A stretch of DNA of 36,084 nt from Nostoc sp. CHAB 5844 (lineage in GTDB: Bacteria; Cyanobacteriota; Cyanobacteriia; Cyanobacteriales; Nostocaceae). The notes beneath the pieces were generated by a model. It was not told the origin of the DNA. It searched no databases and was given only the letters and a program-made list of their open reading frames with translations. The stretch covers positions 1 to 36,084 of the forward strand of contig NZ_JAIVFW010000069.1 of the NCBI RefSeq assembly GCF_020829595.1, given 5' to 3'. This document shows, piece by piece, positions 1 to 8,363 of this stretch. Within the stretch, counting starts at the first letter, position 1; each line of letters starts with the position of its first letter. The translations under genes and the position numbers were made by a program.

Positions 1-2
1 CT

Positions 3-110
3 CCAACTACAACCGAAATGGTTGATACAGTTATCTCTGTTGCTCTCGACTTAATGAATCCTCAACATTTAAAAAATTGGTTCACTAATTGCTGTTATTG
101 TCCCTCATAA
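3..110 (+). pseudogene. Possible 3' end of a transposase, entering from upstream
   Basis: An open frame enters at the window edge and stops at TAA 108-110. Its 35 residues include NPQHLKNWFTNCCYC followed by a short tail. This Trp/Cys-rich ending resembles the C-termini I associate with IS630-type transposases of Nostoc, but that is recall, not a search. It overlaps the 5' side of the broken TPR-CHAT frame, whose recognisable TPR sequence begins only about 15-20 bases after this stop. An insertion-sequence end may therefore have removed the start of the TPR gene. No terminal inverted repeat could be identified from what is visible. Confidence 0.33.
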
Positions 111-126
111 CATCGGGAAGTGCTGT

Positions 127-1800
127 AATTTAGCAGAACTATATCGCGTACAAGGAAAATATCAACAGGCAGAACCATTCTATGTCCGTTCTCTGGCTAT
201 CTTAGAGATGGTATTGGGTAAAGAACATCCCGATATTGCTACTAGCTTAAATAATTTGGCTCTACTGTATCACTTACAAGGGAAATATCAACAAGCGGAA
301 CCATTGTATATCCGCTCTCTGGTGATTACAGAGAAAGCTTTAGGTAAAAAACATCCCGATGTTGCTCGAAATTTAATTAATTTGACAGCATTGTATCAAG
401 CACAAGGTGATATTACTCGTGCTACTGATTTCTTCCACCGTGGGCTAGAAGTTGAACAACAAAATCTCAACCTAATTTTTACTGTCGGCTCAGAACAACG
501 AAAACAGAAATACGTAAGAATTTTTTCAGTGACAACTGAACGCACCATTTCTCTATCTCTCAAAGAAGCACGCAATCAAAAAACAGCCGCATCGTTAGCC
601 CTAACTACTGTACTGCGCCGCAAAGGACTGGTATTAGATGCCGTAGCTGACAGTATCCAAATACTACGCGCTCAACTGGAGAAAAACCCCGAAACGCAAA
701 AATTATTCACTCAATGGCTGCAAATACAACAGCAACTCTCAGCCTTAGTATTCTCTGATTCAGAAAAACAAATAGCTAACCTGAAAACTCAACTTGAGCA
801 ACTCGAAGCAGAGAGAGAAAAAATAGAAGCAGCAATTAGTACTAAAAGTGCTGAATTCCGTCAGCAAACTCAACCAATAAAATTAACATCTGTTCAAGCC
901 AAAATACCACAAGACGCAGCTTTGATAGAAATTGTCCAGTATCAACCATTCAACGCCAAAGCTAAAATAGAAACCCAATATTGGGGTAAACCGCGTTATG
1001 CGGCGGCGGTGTTACGTTCCTCTGGTGAACCGAAGTGGCTTGATTTAGGCGAAGCCGCAGAAATTGATAAGTTAGCCATTGATTTTCGTGCAGCATTAGC
1101 CACAGGAAAACCATTCAACAAGCTCGCCCGCACTTTGGATGAGAAATTAATCGCACCCATCCGTCCTTTATTGAGTGATGCGCGTCATATTTTAATCTCA
1201 CCTGATGGGCAATTAACATTAATTCCTTTTGAAGCTCTCAAAGATGAGCAAGATAAATTTTTGATTGAGCGTTACGCTTTTTCTTACCTCACCAGTGGAC
1301 GAGATTTATTGCGTTTAAAATCAAATGTTAATAACTCTTCTGCGCCTGTGGTGCTAGCAGATATTGATTACAATAACCAAACACAAACTGTAGCTTCTGC
1401 TAAAACAACTGGTGTACGCGGTTCCCAAAATCGTCGCTCTGGTGATTTGGCAAACCTTGAATTTGATGCTTTAGCTGCTACTAAAGATGAAGCTGTTGCT
1501 ATTAAAAAGGTTTTACCCAATGCCAAAGTACTGTTAGGTAAAGATGCCACAGAAACCGCAGTCAAACAATTACAAAGTCCTAGTATTTTACATTTAGCTA
1601 CTCACGGTTTTTTCATCGCTGATGTTGAGCAAAATCTCAACGCATCACCAGATTTAGAATTAACATCACGCCCACCTAAGATTTTACAAGTGGAAAATCC
1701 CTTGTTACGTTTTATGTCAAAAAAATTACATCATTTAAGGTTTCATATTCCCGCATTGTCTCATAGACTAAGGGCAGCAACCTTATTCAAAACTGGCTGA
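127..1800 (+). pseudogene. TPR-CHAT protein truncated at both ends
   Basis: TPR similarity begins near base 127, upstream of the first ATG (208), with NLAELYRVQGKYQQAEPFYV and then two more 42-residue Kinesin-light-chain-type TPRs. From the ATG, residues 1-100 are TPR, about 170-215 is coiled coil, and about 230-500 is a CHAT (caspase-like) domain. The CHAT histidine is present in HLATHGFF (His466). The frame then leaves the family after ENPLLR and ends in about 29 unrelated residues. The segment that normally carries the catalytic Cys (SACETG-type motif) is absent, so a peptidase function is not expected. The stop lies 12 bases before mgtE, in the same frame. The likely cause is a deletion fusing the CHAT gene to the mgtE upstream region. 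The parent is probably one of the many cyanobacterial TPR-CHAT proteins. The domain call is firm; loss of function is inferred. Confidence 0.8.
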
Positions 1801-1812
1801 GGAACGTGGAAA

Positions 1813-3213
1813 TTGACTGAGACGAACAACTTAAACTCTTCCTTCTCAGATGTGTCTCGTAGAGAATTGCGAGATTTGGTGAGGACTCAACTGCAAATGC
1901 TGCTAGAAGCAGCAGACTTACAAGCCGCAAAATCGATTCTTGTACCTGTACAGCCTGCGGACATTGCCGAAGCTATTGAAGGTTTGCCAGAAGCGATGCA
2001 CGCTTTGGCTTTTCGCTTACTTTCTAAAGATGAGGCGATAGAGGTTTATGAATATCTCGACTATAGTGTGCAAGAACGGCTGATTGAGGAATTAAGAAGT
2101 CAGGAAGTCCGTGATATTGTCGATCAAATGTCCTCAGATGACAGGGCTAGGTTATTTGATGAGTTACCGGCAAAAGTTGTCAACCGCCTACTAGAACAAT
2201 TAAGTCCTACAGAACGCCAAGCTACGGCTTTGCTGTTGGGTTATGAACCTAACACAGCAGGGCGAATTATGACACTAGAGTTTATTTCACTGAAAGAAAA
2301 TATTACAGTTACTCAGGCTCTAGAGCGAATTCGGCGCTTGGCTAGTGCTAGTGAGATTATTTACTACCTCTACGTCACTGATGCTGAAAGGCGGTTGACA
2401 GGAATTGTATCTTTGCGAGATTTGGTGACATCTCAGCCTGAACAAATCATTGGCGAAATTATGACTCGTGATGTTGTGTTTGTTCGCACAGATACAGACC
2501 AAGAAGAAGTAGCTAGGGTAATTCAAAGATACGACTTTTTAGCTGTGCCTGTAGTAGATAAGCAACAGCTTTTAGTGGGTATTGTGACGGTTGATGATGT
2601 AATTGATATTTTGGAAGAAGAAACCACCAAGGATATTTACGCATTAGGTGGTGGTGTGCAATCGAGTGGCGACAATTATTTCCAGATGAATTTAATGGAG
2701 GTAGCCCGCAAACGAGTGCTGTGGTTGTTTGTTTTATTAATAACTAATACTGTTACAGGCACAATTATTAAATCGCAAGAAGATATTTTAACAAAAGTGG
2801 TGACGCTGACGGCGTTTATTCCATTATTGACAGGTACTGGTGGTAATGTCGGCGCTCAATCTTCTACAGTTGTGATTCGCGGGATGAATACTGACGAAAT
2901 TCGTTCGCTCGGCCCGTTGCAAGTAATTGGCCGAGAGGCGATCGCTGGTTTATTGTTAGGTGGTATGCTAGGTATTATTGCTACTGTCTGGGCTTACTTT
3001 TTGCAAGGACGAATCGAAGTTGCGATCGCTGTTGGTAGTAGTTTAATTGCTATTTCACTTCTAGCCTCAGTTTCTGGTTCATCATTGCCGTTTTTATTTC
3101 GTCTGTTGCGCTTAGATCCAGCTTTGATGTCAGCACCATTTATTACTACAGCCGTCGATGTGCTTGGCGTTTTAATTTATTTCAATTTGGCCCGATTTAT
3201 TTTAAAACTATAA
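1813..3213 (+). CDS. mgtE: Magnesium transporter MgtE
   Basis: This 466-residue protein is an inner-membrane Mg2+ channel. The family is a homodimer gated by cytosolic Mg2+ bound to its N and CBS domains. The acidic N domain (about 20-135) contains DQMSSDDRARLFDELP. A CBS pair (about 140-265) includes GIVSLRDLV and GIVTVDDVIDILEEE, and a plug helix leads to about five membrane helices (about 295-466). The pore signature GTGGNVGAQSSTVVIRG is intact. Length is normal for the family. The start is TTG (1813), preceded by GAGG at 1798-1801; the next in-frame Met codons lie inside the N domain, so TTG fits best. Its upstream region may have been altered by the deletion that truncated the TPR-CHAT gene. 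A perfect hairpin follows the stop directly. Confidence 0.93.
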   Translation: MTETNNLNSSFSDVSRRELRDLVRTQLQMLLEAADLQAAKSILVPVQPADIAEAIEGLPEAMHALAFRLLSKDEAIEVYEYLDYSVQERLIEELRSQEVRDIVDQMSSDDRARLFDELPAKVVNRLLEQLSPTERQATALLLGYEPNTAGRIMTLEFISLKENITVTQALERIRRLASASEIIYYLYVTDAERRLTGIVSLRDLVTSQPEQIIGEIMTRDVVFVRTDTDQEEVARVIQRYDFLAVPVVDKQQLLVGIVTVDDVIDILEEETTKDIYALGGGVQSSGDNYFQMNLMEVARKRVLWLFVLLITNTVTGTIIKSQEDILTKVVTLTAFIPLLTGTGGNVGAQSSTVVIRGMNTDEIRSLGPLQVIGREAIAGLLLGGMLGIIATVWAYFLQGRIEVAIAVGSSLIAISLLASVSGSSLPFLFRLLRLDPALMSAPFITTAVDVLGVLIYFNLARFILKL

Positions 3214-3237
3214 GTCAATAGTCGGTTGACTATTGAC
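3214..3237. terminator. Hairpin after mgtE
   Basis: Perfect 10-bp arms GTCAATAGTC/GACTATTGAC enclose a GGTT loop and start at the base after the mgtE stop. The convergent small gene ends at 3260. There is no long T-tract, so this may be a bidirectional hairpin or simply a dispersed repeat. The same GTCAATAGTC string recurs at 18259-18268. Confidence 0.5.
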
Positions 3238-3259
3238 TATTTAAAATGATAGAAATTTT

Positions 3260-3517
3260 TTACAATTCTGAAGCTGTCTCTGGAGCCACAATTTCCCCAG
3301 TACCTATTTCTAAGATCATGTCTTGATCAGTAATTAATTCACTTAGTTCCTTCACTTGTAAATTCATTTTTTCACAAGCTTGTCGGAGTTGTTGTGCAAA
3401 AGTGTTGAGATCATCACCATAGCCACATTGATAAGCAGCAGTTTCAATTCCTTGCTTGGCATTTGCTCTGGCACAATCTACTAATTCTGTGCCATACAAT
3501 GGTTTTGGAGATGGCAT
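3260..3517 (-). CDS. Small conserved-looking protein of unknown function
   Basis: This 85-residue protein starts at ATG and has no signal peptide or membrane segment. The N-terminal half is helical and holds two cysteines, in VDCARANAKQGIETAAYQCG; a third is in RQACEKMN. The C-terminus is acidic. I do not recognise a family. Spacing of the Cys residues does not suggest a zinc ribbon. Codon use and length are compatible with a real gene. It converges on mgtE and lies about 240 bases downstream of the ParB-like gene on the same strand, too far to assume an operon. Confidence 0.6.
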   Translation of the reverse strand: MPSPKPLYGTELVDCARANAKQGIETAAYQCGYGDDLNTFAQQLRQACEKMNLQVKELSELITDQDMILEIGTGEIVAPETASEL

Positions 3518-3755
3518 AATTCTAATGTTTATCGATTAAATGTTAATTTTAGATTAGCCATAAATAACTATTAAAACATCTGTCCGATGGAAGAATCATC
3601 GGAATTCTTAATTCAGGAAGTTTTACATTCTCAGGGTTTGTAAGTCTGCATCTATTGCTTAATTTTAAAGAATTGAGTTCATGTTTCACATTTTGCTAAG
3701 CTTTTCGTCTAGAAATACATCTCTTGGCTGATAGCTAAAGTTAGATAAAAAGGTA

Positions 3756-4508
3756 TTAATCATTCCAGCGATCTATGATGTGTATCATCTTCTTTTCGGA
3801 TATTAATCTTACTGATCTAGTTTTTTGTTGTTCTTTCAATATCTCCAAAATTTCAGAAAAACTTTGGAAGGGTTGATGATTCTTTCTTTTACTAACTTCC
3901 TGTAACTGTGCTACAACTTTCTTTGCACTGTTAGTATTCAGCAATAATTCCAGTTTGCGTTGTACCTTATAAGCAATTTCTGGTTCCAATATACGGTTAA
4001 ACGCATCCATAGGAGAGATGGGCTGGGGCAATTTTGCTTCAATAGCTTCTAGTAATTCAGCTTTCTGTTTTTCAAGCGCAGTAAAATATTGTTTATTAAT
4101 ATTTTTAATGAAAGACTCTAAATTTTTAATTTGTAACTCAATTTCAGATTGTTTTGGAATTGTGAGAGGAGAAACATTTTGCTTAGTATCTTCAATTGTC
4201 CCTAAAATCTCTAATTGCTGGTTAATTGCTGCTTGATTTTTTGTATTAGACACAAAGACTGTTATACGATCAGGCAAACGAGAATTAATTTGACGTGCCT
4301 TGATAAAAGCATAATATTCTAGATATCCTGAAATTAGTTCATAATCATCTACACTGATCTGTTGAACTACGGGAATATTTACTAAACCACCTACTTCGAT
4401 AATTGTATTTGCCAAAGCTTCAATTTGGGTAGCTTTTTGTGCAATATCAAATGGTGTTTTTTTTACTTGAATACTATCAATATCAATGATTGAGGTTAAC
4501 AATTCCAT
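3756..4508 (-). CDS. ParB-like (ParB N-terminal domain) partner of ParA
   Basis: The N-terminal 105 or so residues resemble the ParB/Spo0J N-domain: an IDIDSI start, a helix with QIEALANTIIEVGGLVNIPVV, then DDYELISGYLEYYAFIKAR. This last segment replaces the canonical GERRxRA-type motif with SGYLEYY, so CTP hydrolysis as in true ParB is uncertain. The remainder (about 110-250) is helical and charged, with a likely coiled coil around 120-165. I see no clear helix-turn-helix. It starts 19 bases after the ParA stop and is almost certainly co-transcribed with it. The role is inferred: partner or adaptor that stimulates the ParA ATPase and sets its cargo. Whether the cargo is DNA or a protein assembly cannot be told. 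Confidence 0.72.
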   Translation of the reverse strand: MELLTSIIDIDSIQVKKTPFDIAQKATQIEALANTIIEVGGLVNIPVVQQISVDDYELISGYLEYYAFIKARQINSRLPDRITVFVSNTKNQAAINQQLEILGTIEDTKQNVSPLTIPKQSEIELQIKNLESFIKNINKQYFTALEKQKAELLEAIEAKLPQPISPMDAFNRILEPEIAYKVQRKLELLLNTNSAKKVVAQLQEVSKRKNHQPFQSFSEILEILKEQQKTRSVRLISEKKMIHIIDRWND

Positions 4509-4527
4509 TAGTATTACCTTGAATTAA

Positions 4528-5385
4528 CTAAATATGTGCAAGCTGCATTACTTCTTGGGCTAATTTTTCAAATTCCTCTGCGGCTTGAGATTTAGGATCA
4601 TCATCCAAGATAGAAATAGGGTCAGGAATAAGCAGATCTCCAACTTCTCTTAATCTTTCAATCGCTTTAGAAGTTTCACGACGCTCAAAAATTTTTGAAT
4701 TTAGTACTGGAAAACCATAATGCTGCTCAACAATTTCTATCATTCGAGGTAGTGTATGTTCTCTAAACTTTGGCGCAGTTCCTAATTTAGAAGCCACCAC
4801 ACCAAGAATTTCAATAGGCTCTTTCCCCATCGTCTCACGAATTTCATTCACGTCATTTACAAAACGACGAACATTACGTAATCCTTCATTAGCGAAAGGA
4901 CGTAAATCTGAAGGGATTAATAAATAGTCTGCTGTAATCAATGCAATTTTTGCATAAAGATTGAGTGAAGGTGGCGTATCAATTATAACGACATCATATT
5001 GAAGGCGAACAGCATCCAGCTTTTTTAAAAGTCTATTTAGAGCTTGTGGCTGCTGAATCAATTCTTGCTCATGTTCCATCAAATCAATATGACTAGGAAT
5101 TACATCAAATGGTGGTTCTGTAAAGTCTTTTGATTTTCGAGCAACTTCTGAAATTGAATATTCGTTTCTGAATGCGATAACTTGGTAGATATAATTATCC
5201 TTCAAATTATCATGTAGTTCATCTTGAAATTTAACTAAACCTGTTGCAAAAGTTGTATTGGCTTGGCTATCCAAATCAATTACTAAAACTCTCTTATTTT
5301 TCTTACTTAGTGCCGCAGCAAGATTAATGACTGTTGTTGTTTTTCCAACACCACCTTTATTGTGGTAGACCGCAAGCACTTTCAT
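4528..5385 (-). CDS. ParA/Soj-family ATPase
   Basis: This 285-residue protein has the deviant Walker A box KGGVGKTTT at residues 10-18, a Walker A' segment VLVIDLDSQANTT, and Walker B DVVIIDTPPS. Family members bind ATP as sandwich dimers, coat nucleoid DNA, and move plasmids, chromosomes or protein complexes by partner-stimulated hydrolysis. There is no N-terminal helix-turn-helix, so it is not a type Ia autorepressor. The start is ATG. It is the first gene of a pair with the ParB-like protein. The pentapeptide-repeat gene lies upstream on the same strand, separated by 265 bases containing two repeat elements. A chromosomal partition role is unlikely to be its only option; such pairs also occur on plasmids, integrated elements and cargo-positioning systems. 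Confidence 0.9.
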   Translation of the reverse strand: MKVLAVYHNKGGVGKTTTVINLAAALSKKNKRVLVIDLDSQANTTFATGLVKFQDELHDNLKDNYIYQVIAFRNEYSISEVARKSKDFTEPPFDVIPSHIDLMEHEQELIQQPQALNRLLKKLDAVRLQYDVVIIDTPPSLNLYAKIALITADYLLIPSDLRPFANEGLRNVRRFVNDVNEIRETMGKEPIEILGVVASKLGTAPKFREHTLPRMIEIVEQHYGFPVLNSKIFERRETSKAIERLREVGDLLIPDPISILDDDPKSQAAEEFEKLAQEVMQLAHI

Positions 5386-5541
5386 TAAATAACTCCATGA
5401 AAATATATATTTTGTTACGACCTAGGTTTTGAGAGCTTAAATCTGCTCATCTATAGTTCCTAGAATGCCTTGCTTTAATAATGCTATAGCAATTCCCAAG
5501 CACATGAAATACACCCCACCCGCGCTGTCGCGCACCCTCAC

Positions 5542-5582
5542 GCCACTTGCTACAAGTCGGGGAACCGCAAGGGCGCAGTGGC
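5542..5582 (-). repeat. 41-bp palindromic dispersed element, copy 1
   Basis: Read on the minus strand this 41-bp unit begins GCCACTGCG and ends AGCAAGTGGC. It aligns end to end, without a net length change, with 8481-8521 on the plus strand (GCCAGTGCG ... AGCAACTGGC). Its ends are inverted (GCCACT/AGTGGC) and a GGTTTCCC-like core is shared. It sits between parA and the pentapeptide gene. It matches my recollection of a very abundant Nostoc intergenic palindrome. Confidence 0.7.
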
Positions 5583-5616
5583 TCCCCTTGTCAAGGGGAG
5601 GGTTGGGGAGGGGTTC
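5582..5616. repeat. CCCC-type palindrome with G-rich tail
   Basis: CTCCCCTTG-T-CAAGGGGAG is a perfect palindrome (5582-5600). It abuts the 41-bp element and is followed by GGTTGGGGAGGGG. This is a composite of two dispersed repeats. The hairpin could end transcription of the pentapeptide gene, whose stop is about 35 bases upstream in its own direction. Confidence 0.6.
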
Positions 5617-5650
5617 TTTTGTACTTCACTGGAGTTAGAAATGCCATATG

Positions 5651-7147
5651 TCATTTTACACGGGTTTTTTGCCAATCTTCGAGCGCACTGATCACAAAGC
5701 TAGCAGTAGGATGATTCAGGAACTGTTCAAGTGCTGAAGTACTTCCAGCACTAATTGCGCTCAAGATGCGTTGAGTAAAAGAAGGATCATTGTCAATACA
5801 ATGAATTACCTTATTCGCAAAAGCGCGTTTAGCTCCGTCAGTATCAGTGGGATAGGTTTGGGAAAGATGGTCAAGAAGTGCTTGGATTTCTTTTGCAGCA
5901 TCAGCAAGGCTTTTAGATGATGGACTGTAGTTATATTGATTAGCCTGTTGACGAGCATGATCACGCACCTGATTAGAAAAATTGGCGATATTTGCTCCCT
6001 GTAAGTTATTATTGAATCCCTCAGATTTAGACATAGCATTTGCCTCCAGATTAAAGTTGCTAATATGTGATTTTCTAATAGCAAGTTTCGCTAACTCCAT
6101 AATGTCAGCATTATGTTGTTTATAAACCTCAATTAATTGATTATTCATCTGGAGCGCATAATTTGCTTTAAAAAGTTGTATCTGTTCTTCATAGAAACTT
6201 TCAGGATCTTCTTGATTACTTTCAGGCAAGACTTCTAAACGAGCTACGAATTTACTTTCACTTTTTGCTTCAATCGTTTGAATAGCAAGCACTTCGTTAG
6301 GATGGTTCTGTTGTAGTGCTTCAAAAAACTCTAAAAATTCTGTAATTCCATTGGCAACGATATCTGTAGTTTCAGATGCTGGCTGAAATTTTTGAGTAAA
6401 TTCCCCAGATTGAAACGTTCTATGTATAGGATAAATCCTAGTAAAATCTTCATTGTAGACCTTTTTTAGGTAAACATAATCACATTTAACATAATTCAGG
6501 TTGGTCTTGCTGTTGAGATTCCAGTCTTGTATGCAAACTCCTGTGAGATCCGCTTCTTTGAAATTGGTTCCTAATGCTTGAACAAAACTTAGATCCGCAT
6601 TTTGAAGATTAGCTCCTTCCATAACAGCTAAGTTAAGATCAGCCTGACTCAGATTGGCTCTACTAAGATCAGTAAAACTGAGATTAGCTGCCTTAAGTAT
6701 TGCTTTGCTAAGGTTAGCTTCATTTAGAAAGGCTTTTCTAAGATAAGCTTCGCCTAGATTAGCTCCATTGAGATTACTTTGGCTGAGATTGGAACTGTTG
6801 AAGTTGGCGAACCTTAAATCAGTCTTGCTGAGGTTAGCTTGGCTGAGATTGGAACTGCTGAAGTTGGTGAACCTCAAATCAGTTTTGCTGAGGTTTGTAC
6901 TGCTCAGATCAGCCTTGCTGAGATTAACTGCGACGAGGCGAGTACCGCTAAATTTTGCTTCGCTGAGCTTGGTATCTCTAAGGTCAGCAAAACTCAAGTC
7001 AGCTAGGCTGAGATCAGCTTTTCTCAGATCAGCGTGGCTGAGATTAGCTTTTTTGAGGTCGGGAACGACACTAGGATTTTTTTTTCTCCATTGGTTCCAG
7101 CTATTAACTCCTTTGTTTAGCTCAGCAAGATGCTCTGGATTAGCCAC
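5651..7147 (-). CDS. Pentapeptide-repeat protein with a distinct C-terminal domain
   Basis: In this 498-residue protein, residues about 30-205 are some 35 pentapeptide repeats of A(D/N)LxX type (NLSKADLSSTNLSKTDLRF), predicted to form a right-handed quadrilateral beta-helix. The remainder (about 210-498) is not repeats. It has a charged helical region (FLEFFEALQQNHPNEVLAI), a stretch NNLQGANIANFSNQ, and a helical end ADAAKEIQALLDHLSQTYPT that I recall from other cyanobacterial pentapeptide proteins. There is no signal peptide, so it is probably cytoplasmic. Function is unknown; pentapeptide helices mediate protein contacts or mimic DNA. The start is GTG (7147), supported by AGGA about 9 bases upstream; no ATG lies near. 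It may share a transcription direction, and possibly a system, with ParA/ParB-like. Confidence 0.85.
   Translation of the reverse strand: MANPEHLAELNKGVNSWNQWRKKNPSVVPDLKKANLSHADLRKADLSLADLSFADLRDTKLSEAKFSGTRLVAVNLSKADLSSTNLSKTDLRFTNFSSSNLSQANLSKTDLRFANFNSSNLSQSNLNGANLGEAYLRKAFLNEANLSKAILKAANLSFTDLSRANLSQADLNLAVMEGANLQNADLSFVQALGTNFKEADLTGVCIQDWNLNSKTNLNYVKCDYVYLKKVYNEDFTRIYPIHRTFQSGEFTQKFQPASETTDIVANGITEFLEFFEALQQNHPNEVLAIQTIEAKSESKFVARLEVLPESNQEDPESFYEEQIQLFKANYALQMNNQLIEVYKQHNADIMELAKLAIRKSHISNFNLEANAMSKSEGFNNNLQGANIANFSNQVRDHARQQANQYNYSPSSKSLADAAKEIQALLDHLSQTYPTDTDGAKRAFANKVIHCIDNDPSFTQRILSAISAGSTSALEQFLNHPTASFVISALEDWQKTRVK
6781..6900 (-). repeat. Tandem 60-bp duplication inside the pentapeptide domain
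   Basis: Bases 6781-6840 and 6841-6900 differ at only 8 of 60 positions (4 in the first 50). Each encodes four pentapeptides, so the helix has grown by a recent in-frame duplication of one full coil. Confidence 0.85.
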
Positions 7148-7552
7148 TTTAGCATTTCCTGGTGTGAAATATTTGCAAGGGTATATTTGGTATATATTGG
7201 CATTACATCTTAACTAGAGTCTAGAGCTTTGTTATTAAAATGGTGTATGCAATCACACTACTAAGTTCGAGATATATTACTTAGTAATTTACCAAACGCG
7301 TAGCTTGAACACGAGTTATACAAAAAACTCCATACTCGTAAGTAGCTGATTTGAATAATATCAATGAAACAAAACGGCTCTTTACACAATCGCAGCGTTA
7401 TCTAGGTAGTAGTTACTTCGTGCTGAGGATTAATTTTAGGATTTCGACTCCCAGTAGATGGTTGAGCAGAATACTTTGGGAAGAAGTGCATCTTGGCCAT
7501 AAAATTCTACACGGGGAACTAAACAGAGTGCATCCCCAATTCACCGTTAGCC
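7148..7552. other. Divergent intergenic region, pentapeptide gene / ppa
   Basis: About 400 bases lie between two divergent genes. They must hold both promoters. Short direct repeats GGTATAT occur at 7181 and 7190. I see no gene with family resemblance, no clear -10/-35 pair and no riboswitch fold. Confidence 0.4.
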
Positions 7553-7558
7553 GAGGAG
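7553..7558 (+). promoter_or_regulatory. Shine-Dalgarno fixing the GTG start of ppa
   Basis: GAGGAG ends 7 bases before GTG 7566-7568. No in-frame ATG is available before conserved family residues, so this site decides the start. Confidence 0.7.
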
Positions 7559-7565
7559 TTTTGTT

Positions 7566-8075
7566 GTGGACTTATCCCGTATTCCTGCTCAACCAAAACC
7601 GGGTATTATTAACGTTCTGATTGAAATCCCAGGCGGAAGCAAGAATAAATATGAGTATGACAAAGAACTGCAAGCTTTTGCCCTAGACCGAGTGCTTTAT
7701 TCTTCGGTAAGATATCCATACGACTACGGCTTTGTGCCGAATACTTTGGCTGATGATGGCGACCCACTCGATGGTATTGTTATTATCGATGAGCCAACTT
7801 TTCCAGGTTGTATCATTGCAGCGCGACCAATAGGTATGTTAGAGATGATCGATGGTGGCGATCGCGATGAAAAAATTCTTTGTGTACCAGACAAAGACCC
7901 ACGCTATACCCACGTCAAATCCCTCAATGACGTAGCGCCACACCGCTTAGATGAAATTGCTGAATTTTTCCGCACTTACAAAAACTTGGAAAAGAAAGTA
8001 ACAGAAATTCTCGGTTGGCAAGATGTCGGTACAGTCTCAGCCTTGGTAGAGAAGTGCATCAAAGCTGCTAAATAA
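7566..8075 (+). CDS. ppa: Inorganic pyrophosphatase, family I
   Basis: This soluble 169-residue enzyme hydrolyses PPi to two phosphates and pulls biosynthetic reactions forward. Family I features are all present: the N-terminal [13 protein letters not shown], the substrate and metal site [11 protein letters not shown], and the signature [10 protein letters not shown] with its Mg2+-binding aspartates. [14 protein letters not shown] and a helical end KNLEKKV follow. The length is typical of prokaryotic hexameric enzymes. Translation starts at GTG with a strong GAGGAG. It stands alone; a long hairpin follows the stop. Confidence 0.96.
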   Translation: MDLSRIPAQPKPGIINVLIEIPGGSKNKYEYDKELQAFALDRVLYSSVRYPYDYGFVPNTLADDGDPLDGIVIIDEPTFPGCIIAARPIGMLEMIDGGDRDEKILCVPDKDPRYTHVKSLNDVAPHRLDEIAEFFRTYKNLEKKVTEILGWQDVGTVSALVEKCIKAAK

Positions 8076-8078
8076 CTT

Positions 8079-8124
8079 AGTGCTGAGTGCTAAGTAAAGG
8101 GCAAAATACTCAGCACTCAGCACT
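8079..8124. terminator. Long hairpin after ppa
   Basis: AGTGCTGAGTGCT (8079-8091) and AGCACTCAGCACT (8112-8124) are perfect 13-bp arms around a 20-base loop, starting 3 bases after the ppa stop. The arms are themselves built of the heptamer GTGCTGA, so a dispersed tandem repeat probably doubles as the terminator. Confidence 0.6.
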
Positions 8125-8177
8125 CTTAACATTTGAGCTAAAATCATTCTTGTCTGCGAATCAAAGCACAAACTGCC

Positions 8178-8363
8178 ATGAGCGACAGAGAAACAGTTCT
8201 TGAACTTGTAAAAAGACTGCCTCCTAACGTATCTTTCCGTGATATTGTCCGGGAAATTGAGTTTATCGCCGCCGTCAGAGAGGGTTTAGAAGAGATTGAC
8301 CAGGGACAAGGAGTGTTAATTGAAGCTGTTGAGCAAATGATTGAGTCAAGGACTACCAAGTAG
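8178..8363 (+). CDS. Antitoxin-like protein of a ParE/RelE-type locus
   Basis: This 61-residue acidic, helical protein (KRLPPNVSFRDIVREIEFIA, then a glutamate-rich helix) lies directly before a ParE/RelE-like toxin frame that overlaps its end by 10 bases. This is the usual order for type II modules: the antitoxin binds the toxin and represses the promoter. I see no clear DNA-binding fold in it. Its own frame is intact although the toxin frame is broken, so it may be a surviving orphan antitoxin. Confidence 0.7.
   Translation: MSDRETVLELVKRLPPNVSFRDIVREIEFIAAVREGLEEIDQGQGVLIEAVEQMIESRTTK

Noticed and set aside
6768-7217. Leucine-rich 149-residue plus-strand ORF
   Set aside because: It is the antisense of the pentapeptide repeats; the regular Leu pattern mirrors the repeat codons.
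7351-7620. 89-residue ORF before and overlapping ppa
   Set aside because: It begins at TTG without a ribosome-binding site, overlaps the ppa start in another frame, and resembles nothing.
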